Assembly (NCBI GenBank): GCA_011799875.1
Contig: CM022298.1
Location: forward strand, 263,493,757-263,557,756
Reading direction: 5' to 3'
Source of the DNA: Thinopyrum elongatum
Taxonomy: Eukaryota > Streptophyta > Magnoliopsida > Poales > Poaceae
Length of the DNA: 64,000 bases
This document shows, in pieces, positions 44,297 through 55,981 of the stretch. Every line of letters begins with the position of its first letter. The first letter of the stretch is position 1. The position numbers were made by a program, and so were the translations under genes. The notes beneath the pieces were generated by a model that saw only the letters and a list, made by a program, of their open reading frames with translations, was not told the DNA's origin and made no database searches.

Positions 44297-47200
44297 TGTA
44301 ACAACCTGGATTTTGCCCATTTTCTTTTTCTTTTGATTTTGGTCCGGATTTGCTTTTCTGTGGCTTAGTAGTCTTGCAACCTGGAGGGATCACCCTTGAA
44401 TCCTCTTCCCAAGTGGCTTGCCAACCTCAAAACAATCCCAAGACCATGTCATTTCCATCTTGGACAAACCCCAATATTCCTTTTTCTTGGGAAATTTCCT
44501 TTTTCAATTAAAGGAATAACCCTGTTTGCCCTGAGTTGTGAAGCAACCCACATCTCCATCATTCCAAAGATTCCCAAATAATTCTCATAAATTGTTTGGG
44601 ACATATCTTCCACAAATATGTCAAAATACTTCCGTGCCATGTTCAAAAATATTTCACAAATATTCCTTTTCTGATTCTGCCCCAGCTGTCAAGTTGAGAA
44701 GCAAGTACCCTTTTATATTTGCTTGCTTGGTCTCAAACTTTTTGGGCCTTCTTTCCTATCCATATCATTTCCACATGCCAAAATTCAACTTCATTCGGAT
44801 ATTAAATCTCCCTTGGCTAATTTCCAAAGTTTCTGTTCAACTGGAAGCTTTGTGAAGCAAGTGCTAGCTAGGAGTATCCAAATGATTTTAAATTTTGCAA
44901 GCACCTTACTATGCTCAAATCATGACTCTCCACCAAGTTTCAACCCTATCCAATCATCTATGTGAACACAGCCTCAAATCTTGGTTTCTGGTCAGATTTT
45001 CACATTGTGAAGCAACTATATTTTATACTGCTCCATAATTGCTGAAAATTTACCAGAGCATTCTCCTATCCATATAACCTATCTCCACAAAATTTGGGCT
45101 CATTTCATCTTCCCAATAATTCCCTAGAATATTTCTAAGATTCTGGTCAGAGAGGATATCTGTGAAGGAAGTACCATTTTGGCTTGTCCAAATGGCATGA
45201 AATTTTTATGACACTCTCATATGACCAAATCATCAGGTTATACCAGATTTCAGCTCAAGTTGCTACTCCATGTGAGTGGCACATCAAGATTGATCTTCTG
45301 GAGCAGATTGGTCAGTTGCAAAGCAACTATATCAAATCTTGGTCCATTTCTCTCCAAATTTCACAGGATTGTAGTCCTTCCTACCCTAAACCTCCCAGAC
45401 ATCATCTTTGGTTCTTATCGTCTTCCTATTGAGCACAGATGTGTGGACAAGTTTGCTACAACAAACTTCATACGATCACTCCCATCTAACCACAGTGAGT
45501 TTCTTCGAGCCATCACCTCCGTGAGACTGTGACTTGGAAGGACTACCAACTAGACACCAAATTGGGTGCCAGGGTGCACCGCGTGCACCAGTGCACGCGG
45601 TGACCATGCGGCCAGCAAGCCAATGCATGTGCTCTGTGCATTGGGGCCCTCGGCCTCATCCGTTTCCTCACGCCCTCGACACCACACCGTGTCCAGCAGC
45701 TTCCCATTGCACTCACCCTCGCTCTGGATAAGTATCCCCCTCTCACGTCCTCTCCTACGTGGTGCACCGGCTGTGCCCGTGACCTGTCGCCGCGCGTGCC
45801 TGATGCTTGCGCTCTCCCGAACCCTCCCGAGCACGCCTGAGCCACCTCTGCTCCTCCGTGAGGTCTCTGGACTCCTCTCCCCTCCTCCATGCGTGCTCCC
45901 GAAGCTCCGGGATGCAGCGCACGTGTCACCGCGGCCGTGCTCGGCCACTCGTGCCGCCGCGGCTATAAAAGGCTCCCGAGCCCCTTTCGACCTCACCAGC
46001 AGTTCAGCCACCCACCACTACCCCTCCCTGGCTATTCAGTTGGTCCCTAGAGCTCCCCCTCGCTCGCCATGACCGCCACTGCCTCCACCGGCCGCCGCTC
46101 GAATTGGAGCAACGGCGACCTCCTTCCCTCCTCCTAGCCACTCCAGAGCTCCCCCTCGACCTCCACGAGCCACCCTGTAGCTCATCCCCTTCCCTCCATG
46201 GCCGTCGCTACGAGCCCGCCATCGCCATCGCCGTCATCCGCCGCGGGAAGTGCCCCGCTCTGACTTGATGTCCCCTGCGGCCGTGCTCTGCTCCTTCGGG
46301 ACCGTCTCGGTCTCCCGCGTCCAGCGGTGTGTCGGGCGCTCCGAACGGTGGCCGGAGCCGGCCAAACGAGAGCCGGCGCCGCACGCCGCTCCTCTTTCTC
46401 GGGGGCGAGAGCGAGGTTGACGACGACCCTGGCCAGGTGTGCCCTGGTCCCACCTATCAGCCACAGAGGCGAAGTCAACGCGGGCCCGCGCGGGAGTAAA
46501 TGGAGACGCATTTCTGTGAATGCGCTTTCAGAACGCTGAAAGTGTATTTTCTTCTACTGCGGCTTAGTTTATGTTTTCTTTTTCAGAAAATGTACTCTGC
46601 CCAAAGGCGCTTCCGGTTCAGCCCCAGGGACCTGTCTGTGAATACTAGTTTTATAGATTGGTCCTTGAACTTCAAACACTTATAACTTTTTGCTCACAAC
46701 TCCGAATCAGGTGAATCCAACGCCCACATCTTTGTCTCGACGAGCCCATTTTGTTGATGTCACTTTCACCAGGTGTTCATACAGTGAAAATGACCATTTT
46801 GCCCTTGCCCGTAAACAGCCCCCTCCGAGAGAGAACTATTTCCGGCAGTCAACTCCGCGGACTCTCCGCACTCCTTCCCGATGGTTCCTTCATCCCCAGG
46901 CAAGCCACAACTCTCATTTGCATAATTGCATTGCAATGTTATAGTTTAACTATTTACTTTAACAACAAGTATGAGTTATTTGTGAAATGAATTGGATTAC
47001 ACAATGCTTGAGTAATTTCCTGGATAGGTGACTACCATGTTGAGTACCGGATTGTTAGTGACTAGTAGTTTACCCACTCGTTGATGCCATGATGTTGAGA
47101 CTACCGTCTATGATTATTCTAGATTTCATCTGGCAGTTCATGGAGATGAGTTAGTAGCAGTGGCTTAATCATACTGGTTACCGGATTTCTAGCTAGATAT

Positions 47201-48480
47201 CGTTTTGACTTGGATTGCTATGATATCGGAGTGTCAGCCATGACAGAGATTTTTCGGAGATTAGATACTTTACGGTTGATCCAGAGTCACCTGTCCGGAC
47301 TTATCCGTGCAGCCACATTTGCCGGTATGGGACGGCCTTGACTTGGTCTGATCGCGTGCTCTTTCACCGGTACCGCCCGACAGGGAAGGTTATGCGTGCG
47401 CGCTACCCTGGCCCGGTAGGCGGCCATAATCTTGTGAGCCCAGTTGAGTTATATGGTACCAGGTCCCCATTTGGGACAGTTTGTTAGCCACGATGGTGGC
47501 AGGTGTCACGAGGTGACACAGGGGCCACCCAGGGCAGGACTCCGGGGGAGGATGATCGCCGGTGGTACGATGAGAGAGTCACGGGTCAGGCGGGTTTCAT
47601 TGGAGCAACGCTGGTCCACCCGAATGGGATCACGAGGTCAGGTGCTCCATGGTGTGGGTAAAGTGCGCAACCTCTGCATAGTGTAAAATATATTCGAATA
47701 GCCATGTCCATGGTTTTGGACAGTCTGTCCAGACCTCTTTAGGTGGTCAACCATAGTAGTGATAATGATGGAAGAACTCGTTGTAAGATCGGAAGTACTC
47801 GATGGATCGTGAGTATTCTGAGGGTTGTGAGGCAACCTGGAAGAGAGTAAGTTTGCCACACTTGTGGTGCAGATGGTATCAGGTATATGATATGTCAGCC
47901 ATGGGATGGCAATGGGATGAGTGGTCATATGACCACATGATTGGGATTGGACTTGGAATAGATTCAGATTGTATCCTGAGAGTATTCGGAGTATGGATTG
48001 AATATGCTTTACCTTACTGCATTTACTTCAAAAGTTATCTTGCTAGATAACCATGCTTGTTAATTCTGACTACTATGATGTTGTCTTGCCTTAATGCTGG
48101 CGTTTGTTGTGAGCTTGCGAGTACATCCAAAGTACTCACCTGGCGTGTCATGCCAGTTTGCAGGTCATGCCATGATTACTTGCTTGTCGAGGATCCTGAG
48201 TTTGCGACCTAGGATACGCGTTATAGCCAGAGTCCCTGCGGAGTGGAGTCCATCACCGCCATCGCTGTTCCTCTGCCGAGAGAGTTACTCCGCTATTAGC
48301 ATAGAGCTACCCCGGGCAGGCGTAGTGTCGCCGTACCGATGTAATCCACGTACCCTTTGTAACCATATCCATTGTAATAAAGAGCTGATTTGTTCTATGC
48401 CAACAGTGCTGTATTCCAGAGGACTTGTCCTCGGGCTGGAATACGGGGTGTTCCGGTCTTCTCTGAGCCAGGGTGCCACA
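44297..48480 (+). repeat. LARD 3' LTR (4184 bp)
   Basis: It starts TGTAACAACCTGGATTTTGC and ends CAGGGTGCCACA. TATA box TATAAAAG at 45964-45971 and AATAAA at 48376-48381, as in the 5' LTR. In the 11-bp inverted repeat near its end one base is changed (CTGTATTCCAG). Confidence 0.9.
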
Positions 48481-48585
48481 CCAACATGGTTGTCTCACTA
48501 TCATGAACCTTATCTGCATTACTCCCTTTACCATTGCATAATGGGGTACTCTTCTCCAATATGCTGCCGGCATTCTAAAACAGGA
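48481..48585 (-). pseudogene. C3 ORF fragment adjoining the LARD
   Basis: On the minus strand a frame with EEYPIMQW, an in-frame stop and SNADKVHDSETTM runs into the LARD boundary. It lines up in frame with LVSKKVDTNY at 37355, so the LARD cut a coding exon. Confidence 0.45.
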
Positions 48586-49075
48586 ACAAGTAGACACATC
48601 ACAGGTTTAGCATGTAGTATATGAAAATAATTTTGGTAAACCAGTTCAGTAGTAATTTTGACAGCATTATACTAATCTGTCTTCTATTGCAAGGTAGTAC
48701 ATATAACAACATGAAACTATCATATATCTATGTACTATGGGCACTGTATTGTCTATATCAACCTAGTTCATGTTGCCAAATCAAGATAGAGACACAATTC
48801 AAATCATATCTGTTTATGAAAAAGCAGCCTAGATAGAATATAAGTGTGGAAAACTACACTGCATGACATGAGAACATAATTGTTTATACAATTGAAACTG
48901 AAATCAACAGAGAGCAAGAAGTTACAACAGCAATCCAGTTAAAGAAATAGGTTTAAAACATACCTGTTGCGCCATTGGAGTTTCAATTGGATGCTTCAAA
49001 TTCAAAATTAGTTGGTATGAGTAAATACAATGATGCAAGAGCAAAGCAGTTTGCACCATCATTACAGAATCTGAC

Positions 49076-49423
49076 CTGAGAATAGTTGCTCTTCTGCTTT
49101 AAGCATGGAGTTTGGGTCCGCTGTGGTGGTCTTCGTGCTTTGGGCACTGTAGTTGCCTTACTAACTGCTCGTGTAGGGGTGCTCTGTGGTGGACATGGTG
49201 CTGTGTCTACTAGAAGTGGGTTACTATCGGTTGGGGTTGCGGTTAGATGGGGTGTAGTTGATTCTCTGTCCAATGACGTAGGGGTACAATCTGCAAGAGT
49301 CTCGGCTATGTGTGGTGGGGCTAGTTCATGGGCCAGTACAACCATGGTTCTATCTGCATCGACAGGTAGCACCTTCTTTTGTGACGACCGTGTTTTTACT
49401 CCCTTAGATATTGCCATCACCCC
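49076..49423 (-). pseudogene. C3 ORF, internal exon (unknown function)
   Basis: On the minus strand the exon is bounded by an acceptor-like TTGTAG (49424) and a donor CTCAG/GTCAG (49075/49076). It encodes MAISKGVKTRSSQKKVLPVD, then HELAPPHIAETLADCTPTS, and a Pro/Thr-rich part ending near CLKQKSNYSQ. The frame is open. A separate short open stretch at about 49920-50030 (IGSSSEEDSETNDQSYIRPE) looks like an upstream exon. The splice sites are inferred. I know this type of Pro/Thr-rich exon from Triticeae CACTA annotations, always as hypothetical. Confidence 0.5.
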
Positions 49424-50119
49424 CTACAATTCAAATGGATGATAAACAAGAGAAGAAATTGAATGTATAGACATTGTATGATAGACAGATGCGGTAATTC
49501 ACATATATGTTGTCTAACCAAACATGGCAGCATGACACAGTTTCACATATATGATGGCTAACTAAACAGGATAGCATGACACAGTTTCAGATATATGATG
49601 GATGACTAAACAGGATAGAATGGCATAATTCAGCATATGATGACTATCTAAATAGGATGACATGACATAACTATATGATGTCTTTCTAAAATAGTTTGGG
49701 ATGAAATAATTCGCATACATGTTGTCTAAGTATATAGGATGGCATGATATAATTCACAAAATTGATTGATATACTAAGCAGCTGGCACTCGCATACATGA
49801 TCTCTAAACTACGCAGATGGCAATGAATATTGTGTATATGATGTCTAAACTAAGCAATGCAAGACACCATATGCTTGATATGAGAAATATAAACATTGCA
49901 AGTTAGAGCATACACCTCAGGTCGGATATATGACTGGTCATTTGTCTCTGAATCCTCCTCTGAGGAGCTACCTATAACCATTGAGATATATGCTTCAATA
50001 GGTACCATTGTCTGCTATGAAGACCCTTTTTTCACTCCAGAGTTTCCATAACCTACTCAAATGGCTGAAGCACATGAAGAGTAGTTCAACCTACAAAGAT
50101 TGTAAACAAATGGAATATG

Positions 50120-50880
50120 CACTACTGCAGGATGGTCCAAACGCGAGACTACAATTAGAGACCCGTCGACAAAACTGTGTGTGATACATTAATCACAAAC
50201 GATGATGTAAAAAAACTGTCAAAAAAGATACAGATATAGAACATTTGTGATGGCAAAGACATCAAACATGATTCAGATTATAGTTGCATGTGCGATGCAT
50301 GGCATACGGTTAATCCAGAAGAACTATTTGCGATGAGCCAGAACGACACAAACGCGCAGCCATATGAAGGTGTGTATGATATACGACATACAGTTCACTC
50401 GGATCAACTGTTTGCGATTAGGGAACGAACAGAAATAGTAAACCAGATCAAGGTGTGTGCGATATATGGCATACAGTTCACTCGAATGAACTTTTTTTTC
50501 AATTAGGCAACACAACAGTAATGGTTCAACTTAACAAGATGTGTGTGATACGCGGCATATAGTTCACATAGATGAACTGTTTGCTATGAGCTAAAAGAAC
50601 ACAAATGATTTGTGTAAACAAGAAGTGTGTGATACGCGGCAAACAGGCCACTCGGATGAACTGTTTGCGATGAGAAAATATAACTCAAACAATTACTACA
50701 GTTCATTCATGTGCGATTATGTGTGAAGAAAAAACTTTGAAAAATGCAAACGAGTTGCTTGCGATGGCTAGGAGTATTGCACACGATGCCTGGTGCGAGT
50801 ACTCTTGTGCGATGATTAGTAAGTTACACATACGTTTCCTTATGTTAACACGTGTGTGATAACACATGACACTGCATACG
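50120..50880 (+). repeat. CACTA B left terminal and subterminal repeats
   Basis: CACTACTGCAGG is followed by repeated motifs GTGTGTGATACGCGGCA, ACAGTTCACTCGGATGAACT and GTTTGCGATGAG in several diverged copies between 50170 and 50760. Confidence 0.78.
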
Positions 50881-50987
50881 GTTGTCAGGTTGTGCGCTCC
50901 ACTTAAGTCTTCCCGTGCTCCAGCGAAGGCTTCCCGCGCTTCATAGGGGTGAATTGTAAAATCTCGATCCCCTAGCTAGCTGCTAGC

Positions 50988-50995
50988 TATAAATA
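50988..50995 (+). promoter_or_regulatory. TATA box near the CACTA B left end
   Basis: TATAAATA in GCTAGCTATAAATAACC, conserved in CACTA A (34564-34571). It lies about 850 bases before ORF1 and just before the hairpin. Confidence 0.5.
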
Positions 50996-51105
50996 ACCAC
51001 AGCAATGGCCGGCGGCGGTGAATCTCTACTGATCCACTTGCTAGCTAGTTACCCAGACATACCGGCATACCCCCATCGGTCGACGACAGGATGGAATTGC
51101 GTGAC

Positions 51106-51236
51106 GGGAACGGGCGCCGGAGATCATAGTTTGGATTAATTAATTATACCTCTAGAGCCGGATGAGCACGCGGCAATCATCCGGCTCTGGAGGTGTAACT
51201 AAATAACCTAATCTATGATCTCCATTGCCCGTTCCC
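51106..51236 (+). other. Long hairpin in CACTA B (about 60-bp arms)
   Basis: Outer arms GGGAACGGGC (51106) and GCCCGTTCCC (ends 51236), middle arms GGAGATCATAG and CTATGATCTCC, and inner arms CTAGAGCCGGATGA and TCATCCGGCTCTGG enclose a loop of about 11 bases. Only a few mismatches interrupt the stem. A shorter form exists in A. Confidence 0.75.
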
Positions 51237-51299
51237 TATGTCCGACTAAGATTAAATAACTAAAGCTTCCCCAACGTGATCGCGTGTCGGCAGCAACCG

Positions 51300-51480
51300 C
51301 TGGCAGAGCGTGCGCCTGGGCACGCGAGAGTAGAGCGTGCGGAGGGACACGACCTGAGCTTGCTTTGGTGCCTAAATGGCAAGTAGAGCGCGCGGAGGGA
51401 CGCGACCCGAGCGCACCTCGGCGCTTAAACAGCGAGCAGAGCGCGCCGTGGCCGCCTAAACAGCGAGCAAGAACATGCAT
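51300..51480 (+). repeat. CACTA B: GC-rich tandem repeat of about 58 bp
   Basis: Three diverged units with AGAGCGCGCGGAGGGACGCG and CCTAAATGGC/CTTAAACAGCGAGCA. This is the mirror of A 34130-34330. Confidence 0.7.
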
Positions 51481-51835
51481 AATTATTGCATATAGCAGTT
51501 GAACATAGCAGGCAATAGCCGTCCAACAATATTATTTTCAATGACACACATTAATATTTTCTTAGTGAGATCGAAGGTCAAAATTTGGTACAAAATACGA
51601 AGGGGGCCAATAAACCACGACGAACGTAGAACCTATACCAACACAGACGCCCAGTGCAGAAATTAATGGCATTATACACGTGTCTCGCAATCCACGCCAA
51701 TGCTTCCCGCCTCTTCCCTCATCGGTTCCCTGCCACCAGCTAGTGGCTTGCTCCATATGACCCCGGTGGCAATGCACCATAGCGACACTGTGCATAGATC
51801 TAGTCCACACCCATCTACCATTAGTTATTGGAAGC

Positions 51836-52423
51836 ATGCCAGGAAATGATGAATGCTTCGATGTCTATCCCTTACCGCATTACATCTTCGGCCAGGAGAA
51901 CGAGCCGGAGCAGGTCGGAGAGCAAGAGCTTCATTTGCCGGTGCAGGCGTCATGGCCCATCGGCAGCGATATTGCCGTGCCAGTCCTTGGGCGCACAATG
52001 GACATTTTGCAGAGGAAGTGTGATGAGCAGTTTGCCATCCACAAAGATCTAGAGCTGCTAAGCAGCATGATCGATGACCCACCCGAAGAGCCGCCGTCAC
52101 TGGTGCTCATCGAGAGCCTGATGCCCCACCAGGAATGGGTCGATGACCTCTGCGATTCAGTTATGAGACAGGCTGTCTTCGACCTCATCATTGCCATCGA
52201 TGGCCGTGTCAACCTCGATCCCGATGATGTGGTGGCAATGCTCGAGCGCATCCTTGGCAGTGCTGAAGTCCCCAACAAAGTAGAATATTGCCAATGTGAT
52301 ATCTTGAGGATGTTGGTGATGGGCGGTATTTGCTACCAATGCAAAGACATGGAGATGGAGCTGTTCCGTGGGCATGTCATGCGCGCGATTGCACGGTGTC
52401 AAGCTCTGTTGGAAGAGGCCTAG
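51836..52423 (+). CDS. CACTA B ORF1, 195 aa, unknown function
   Basis: It starts MPGNDECFDVYPLPHYIFGQ and includes ASWPIGSDIAVPVLGRTMDI, SMIDDPPEEPPSLVLIESLM, NLDPDDVVAMLERILGSAE and ICYQCKDMEMELFRGHVMRA, ending ALLEEA. Most residues match the A copy. It ends at a TAG (52421-52423) where A has CAG and continues for 19 residues, so B may be slightly truncated. It is acidic and mostly helical in appearance, with no recognised motif. The two copies keep this frame open over about 195 codons despite many base differences, which favours real coding ancestry. Confidence 0.6.
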   Translation: MPGNDECFDVYPLPHYIFGQENEPEQVGEQELHLPVQASWPIGSDIAVPVLGRTMDILQRKCDEQFAIHKDLELLSSMIDDPPEEPPSLVLIESLMPHQEWVDDLCDSVMRQAVFDLIIAIDGRVNLDPDDVVAMLERILGSAEVPNKVEYCQCDILRMLVMGGICYQCKDMEMELFRGHVMRAIARCQALLEEA

Positions 52424-53212
52424 CAGCCCCAAGAGCCTCCTAGCGCCAGCAGCTCCACAGGCGAAGACGGGTACGGTGGCCGTGGGACCGGACACTCGGA
52501 ATGAACGGCCGCAAGGGTGCTATGCTGATCATGGAGTCCGGCTAACCATCGTCGGAAGGCCACCAACTCAGCCTTTTAGCCTATATTTTATTATAATTGT
52601 ATGCAAATGTTGCATATTGACATTTTAATTCACTAAGCATATGTAGGTCATGTGTGTTTTGGGCGTTGTCGCATGTGGCATTTTAAATTATCCTGGATAT
52701 GTAAGGGAATGATTAACCGTTGGCATTGTAAATTTGCCTCAATGGCGAGTAGAGCGCCCACAAGGACACTAGAGCGGATCATGCCGCGGCCTCCTCAATG
52801 GCGAGCAAAGCGCGCAGACGTACACGAGCAGAGCGCACCGTAGCCACATCAACGACGAGCAGAGCACGCGGGAGGCCGTGAGCAGAGCGTGCCACTGCCG
52901 CCTCAATGGTGAGCAACCACACCTACATATTGCAATTATGGTCAACCTTATGGCACCCTGTGGGAGGCGTGCCAGCCCAACCTTCGGACACGACGGTGAT
53001 ATCTGGACCGTGTGTGATAGTGGGCAGACACGTGCACATCCGAGAACGCGGGCACACATACGACATCCGGGGACCATTTCGGGGCTTCGAGCCCAGAACC
53101 ATCAATAAATTTTGAGCTTGTTTCTCGTCACATTCAAGATTACCATGCAGTAAGTAATTGCAAATCTGTTCACACCGATCAAACCTAAACATGTTCCGAG
53201 TTAGCACTCGGC

Positions 53213-53220
53213 TATAAAAA
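53213..53220 (+). promoter_or_regulatory. TATA box upstream of CACTA B ORF2
   Basis: CGGCTATAAAAACTATCC lies 60 bases before the ORF2 ATG and is conserved in CACTA A. ORF2 therefore seems to have its own promoter. Confidence 0.58.
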
Positions 53221-53272
53221 CTATCCACTCGAAAATTACTTCACAATTCTTCTCCTGTCAAGTCGTTCCGCC

Positions 53273-53746
53273 ATGACTGGTAGGAGGAGTTTTAGGTCGA
53301 CATATAACCAGGGAGCAGAGACCAAGGCCACGGAAGCACTAGAGAGGGCTCGCCACTACGCGGCAGCCACAACAGAGATGTCCTGGCATGCCGCGGAGCC
53401 CTTGAACGAGCACTCACCAGCAGGCGATGGCTCTCGCAAGCGCACTCGCCGCATCAGCGAACGCAAAGAGCTGGCGGTGCTGAAGTCCTTGGCCATCGAC
53501 GACGCTAGTCTCTCTGGCCTAATTAGGCAGCAGGAGCTGGTCACCAGCTTGGTGAAGCTGCTCGAGATTAGCGATACCTAGATTGATAAGGCGACCGGCC
53601 TCGTCGTGCGACTCATGGGTGACAATGCAAAGCTCCTCAAGGAGCTCGCCAAGAAGGAGTAGGAGGCCGTGGCTGCTGTCAAGCAAAGTCATGACGATTT
53701 GAAGGAGCTGGAGGAACTCATCGCCCGGGGATCCATCGAGGAGTAG
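53273..53746 (+). pseudogene. CACTA B ORF2, coiled-coil-like protein with two in-frame stops
   Basis: The frame begins MTGRRSFRSTYNQGAETKAT and continues ERARHYAAATTEM, KRTRRISERKELAVLKSLA, LSGLIRQQELVTSLVKLLEI. It meets a TAG at 53579-53581, goes on with LVVRLMGDNAKLLKELAKKE, meets another TAG near 53660, and ends RGSIEE before 53744-53746. Compared with A it lacks a segment of roughly 35 residues in the C-terminal helical part. The function is unknown. Confidence 0.6.
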
Positions 53747-54177
53747 AGACAGTAGCGGCCCAGATTGTTGTATGCAATTTCCTTCTTCTCTTGTCCCTGT
53801 GTCTTTCAGGCCTTGCCGCATTTGGCATTTTAAATTATCCAAAATATGTAAGACAATTATTATCGGTGCCTTTGTTAATTTATCGTCATATTATCCATTG
53901 CCATTGTAATGTGTCATCGTATTATCTGTTGGCGCATTTGGAATTTTAAATTATCCGGAATACAAGCTGAAAACGGGCTAAAATCACGTTCTTAGCGAGG
54001 CACAAACAAAGCAAATGCTAACGTTGAGTAGGGCTAAGGGAATCACAAGCAAAAACCCTCCGTCGAGGTGCTTTAACCGCATGTTAAACATCAGCTTGGC
54101 TGCCATTAATGGAGAAGTTGTTTGCGAGGCGAGCGCCTGGTGGATGGAGGTCAAAGAGCTCGCTTCCTGGTGAGCAT

Positions 54178-54320
54178 GCGCGGCGGACTGCTCGCACGTG
54201 TCTCGTCAAGCCTGCGCGGCGGACAGGTCACACGCGTCCCTTCGAACCTGCGCGGTGGACTGCTCGCACGCGTCCCGTCGAGCCTCCACGGCGGACTTCT
54301 CACGCTCATCCCGTCTAATC
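54178..54320 (+). repeat. CACTA B: 36-bp (12-codon) tandem repeat, 4 copies
   Basis: Units start at 54178, 54214, 54250 and 54286 with GCGCGGCGGACTGCTCGCAC-like sequence. The plus frame 54122-54412 reads repeats such as LRGGLLARVPSS. The minus frame reads RRDACEQSTAQV-like repeats. The same array is in A. Confidence 0.8.
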
Positions 54321-54540
54321 AAACAGCTGCACGCACGCCACCGACTATGGTTAAATTTTGGCACAAAATACAAAGAGGACCAATGAACCAAGACCGAGGT
54401 AGTACTCTTTAATAAAAAGAGGGACGCATGGCCGCACTTCAATTGTTACTGGAACACACACGGTTCAAATAATACAACCATTTGCGATAGTAACGTGTCA
54501 GCTATTTGTTCCAGAAGGACCACATAGCTATTAATGTGTG

Positions 54541-55800
54541 CGCCTTGTCTCAAATTGGATGATTTTTTACCACGGCATATATGTGACATTTCATGAAACC
54601 ATGCCAAGTTTCATGACTTTTGGGTGAGTTTTGGATTTATGGGGATTTAAAAACCAAGATTCTCAATATTTCAGTATGAGCCAGGACGCCGAGACGTTTG
54701 TAATTCATTCTCATTCCTTGAATGGGACTTAAACATGCACCCAAGGACACATGTATGATTTTTTAACCCATTTTGGTGCAGTGGAGCATGTGCTTGTAGC
54801 CCAAATTTGAATTACGGACATTAAATGCCTAGAAAACTCAACTAATATATAAATACGCCAAACGAACACTGAATAATTTCAAATTTCAGCACGAATCTCC
54901 TATTAGAAAGAAATACAAGGCGAGAAGAGGCAGTGATTACCGTTTCACCCACATGTGGGCACATTCCCTACCGGAACCACGATGCTTCTTGCGAGAAGCT
55001 CCATTTTGTAAGAGGCTTGTAATAAATCTTGCCCCAAATTGGACGATATTTTACCATGACATATATGTGCCATGTCGTGACACCATGCCAAGTTTCATGA
55101 TTTTCTTGTGAGTTTTGGATTTACGGGGATTTAAAAAACTGAGATTCCCAATGTTTGAGGCCGAGCTAGGACGTCGAGACGGTAGTAATTCATTCTCATT
55201 TCTTGCATGTTACCTAAACATGCACCCAAGGACATATGTATGATTTTTCTAGACATTTTTGTGCACTAGAGCATGTATTTGTAGTTAAGATTTGAATTAT
55301 GGAAACTAAATGCCTAGAAAACTCAATTAATGTATAAAAAGGCCAAACGAACTCCAAATAATTTCAAATTTTAGCATGAATCTCCTATTGTTCCATGTTG
55401 CCTGTAGAAAAATACAAGGCGAGAAGAGGCAGTGATTATAGTTTCGCCCACAAGGGGGAGACGTTTACCTATTGCAACCACGAGGCTTCCTGACAGAAGC
55501 TCCGGTTTGTAAGAGGCTTGTAATAAAACTTGCCCCAAATTGGACAATTTTTTTACCACGATATATATGTGCCATGTCATGACACCATGCCAAGTTTCAC
55601 GATTTTCGGCTAAGTTTTGCATTTACAGGGATTTAAAAACTGAGATTCCCAATGTTCGAGGCCGAGCATGGGACCTAAACATGCATCCAAGGACACATGT
55701 ATGATTTTTCTAGCCATTTTGGTGCACTGGAGCCTGTATTTGTAGTTCAAATTTGAAATATGCACATTAAATTAATGCTTAGAAAACTCAATTATAATGT
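54541..55800 (+). repeat. CACTA B: tandem repeat of about 490-500 bp, about 2.5 copies
   Basis: Units share CATGCCAAGTTTCATGA (near 54600, 55085 and 55586), GGGGATTTAAAAACC and CATATATGTGCCATG. A has four to five copies (27900-30110). Confidence 0.85.
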
Positions 55801-55981
55801 ATAAAAATGTCCAAATGAACCCTAAATATGTAAAGCTGTTCTGGTCAACCGTCTGGCACCTGTGGGTAAGCACTATGCGCACGCGTCGTGCTAGCTCACG
55901 CTTCCTTCTTTACTAAGTTTTCCATATTAATGGTGTTATATATCCAAGCACGCTACCGTTTCCAGCCACTCCCCCAATTGG

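Larger units (their letters stand above)
37356..48480 (+). mobile_element. LARD: complete large non-autonomous LTR element (Sukkula-like)
   Basis: Two long direct LTRs (37356-41502 and 44297-48480) flank a 2.8 kb internal region without gag or pol. A primer binding site complementary to initiator tRNA-Met follows the first LTR and a polypurine tract precedes the second. A perfect CCAAC duplication flanks the element. LTRs of about 4.15 kb with a short noncoding interior fit the Triticeae LARD type (Sukkula); I did not check the family name. It inserted into an exon of the C3 ORF. Both LTRs carry a conserved TATA box and polyadenylation signal, so it may be transcribed and mobilised in trans. 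Confidence 0.88.
48481..50119 (-). mobile_element. C3: host CACTA element, segment 2
   Basis: C3 continues after the LARD. On the minus strand it holds more exons of the same ORF and an AT-rich intron-like zone with tandem units of about 45-55 bp (49480-49880) carrying ATTCACATATATGATGTC and GGCATGACA motifs. It ends at the CACTA B target duplication ATG (50117-50119). Confidence 0.65.
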
